Assembly: GCA_019421725.1 (NCBI GenBank)
Contig: JAHZES010000113.1
Location: forward strand, 1 to 6,856
Direction of reading: 5' to 3'
From: Clostridiales bacterium
Lineage (GTDB): Bacteria > Bacillota > Clostridia > Oscillospirales > Acutalibacteraceae
DNA length: 6,856 bases
In this document: positions 6,718-6,856 of the stretch, piece after piece
How positions within the stretch are numbered: position 1 is the first letter of the stretch
How the letters are laid out: every line of letters begins with the position of its first letter
Notes under the pieces: model-generated
What the model was told of the DNA's origin: nothing
Database searches by the model: none
What the model saw: only the letters and a program-made list of their open reading frames with translations
Position numbers and translations under genes: made by a program

Positions 6718-6856
6718 ATGAAACGTTTTGCTGCAGTTTTGTTCTGCGCCGTTGTTTTGCTGTCGTTGTTCGGCTGTGCAAAAGAAAGCCGGTATAATGA
6801 ATCGCCCGACCTTTCCAAAAAGGTCGTCGGCTCCAGTAATATGATGGCCACCAGGA
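6718..6856 (+). CDS. Lipoprotein of unknown function, N-terminus only
   Basis: The 46 visible residues begin MKRF, continue through a hydrophobic segment (residues 4-18), and reach a lipobox LFGC at 17-20. Cys20 is expected to be lipidated and become the mature N-terminus anchored to the outer face of the cell membrane; A-K-E-S follow, then a polar stretch (residues 23-35) typical of a linker. The start at 6718 is chosen because AAGGAGG lies at 6703-6709 with an 8-base spacer; ATG at 6711 in another frame is too close to that site. No functional domain is visible before the window ends, so solute-binding, enzyme or sporulation roles cannot be told apart. It is probably co-transcribed with the short secreted-peptide frame just upstream. 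Confidence 0.85.
   Translation, partial: MKRFAAVLFCAVVLLSLFGCAKESRYNESPDLSKKVVGSSNMMATR

Noticed and set aside
6503..6718. TTG-started frame of 71 codons ending TAATG at the lipoprotein start
   Set aside because: It has no ribosome binding site and a poor product. It lies in a different frame from the clear signal peptide; the TAATG overlap alone is not enough.

Overview
The window looks like a chromosomal housekeeping segment from an anaerobic Firmicute, most likely an Oscillospiraceae/Ruminococcaceae-type Clostridia member. This is inferred from moderately GC-rich coding sequence with AT-rich intergenic promoters, strong AGGAGG-type ribosome binding sites, a clostridial-type pyruvate phosphate dikinase, the prs-pth gene order, and a galactokinase-family protein of about 430 residues. 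No RNA gene, CRISPR array, insertion sequence or prophage gene is visible.

Layout, left to right. (1) 1-1594, minus strand: pth (peptidyl-tRNA hydrolase, C-terminus cut by the window edge) lies downstream of prs (PRPP synthetase) with a 104-base gap, probably as one transcript. prs has its own promoter near 1841-1869 and a leader of about 240 bases. The leader holds a terminator-like hairpin ending in seven U just before the prs ribosome binding site, and a coding-like frame that overlaps the prs start as ATGA but carries an in-frame TGA. (2) 1841-2095: divergent promoters for prs and ppdK. (3) 2096-4735, plus strand: complete ppdK, 879 residues, apparently monocistronic, closed by a 13-bp terminator. 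(4) 4857-6140, minus strand: a complete GHMP-family galactokinase-like gene, convergent with ppdK and with its own promoter. (5) 6141-6470: divergent intergenic region. (6) 6407-6856, plus strand: a strong promoter and ribosome binding site leading into a short signal-peptide frame that has ACG where the start codon should be and an internal TAA, then the start of a lipoprotein gene cut by the right edge.

The known genes are general metabolism and translation upkeep: PRPP supply, peptidyl-tRNA recycling, pyruvate/PEP interconversion with pyrophosphate, and sugar phosphorylation. They do not form one pathway. No clearly new multi-gene system is visible. The parts most worth a second look are the prs leader, the broken or non-canonically started secreted peptide upstream of the lipoprotein, and the altered sugar-binding motif of the galactokinase-like protein.
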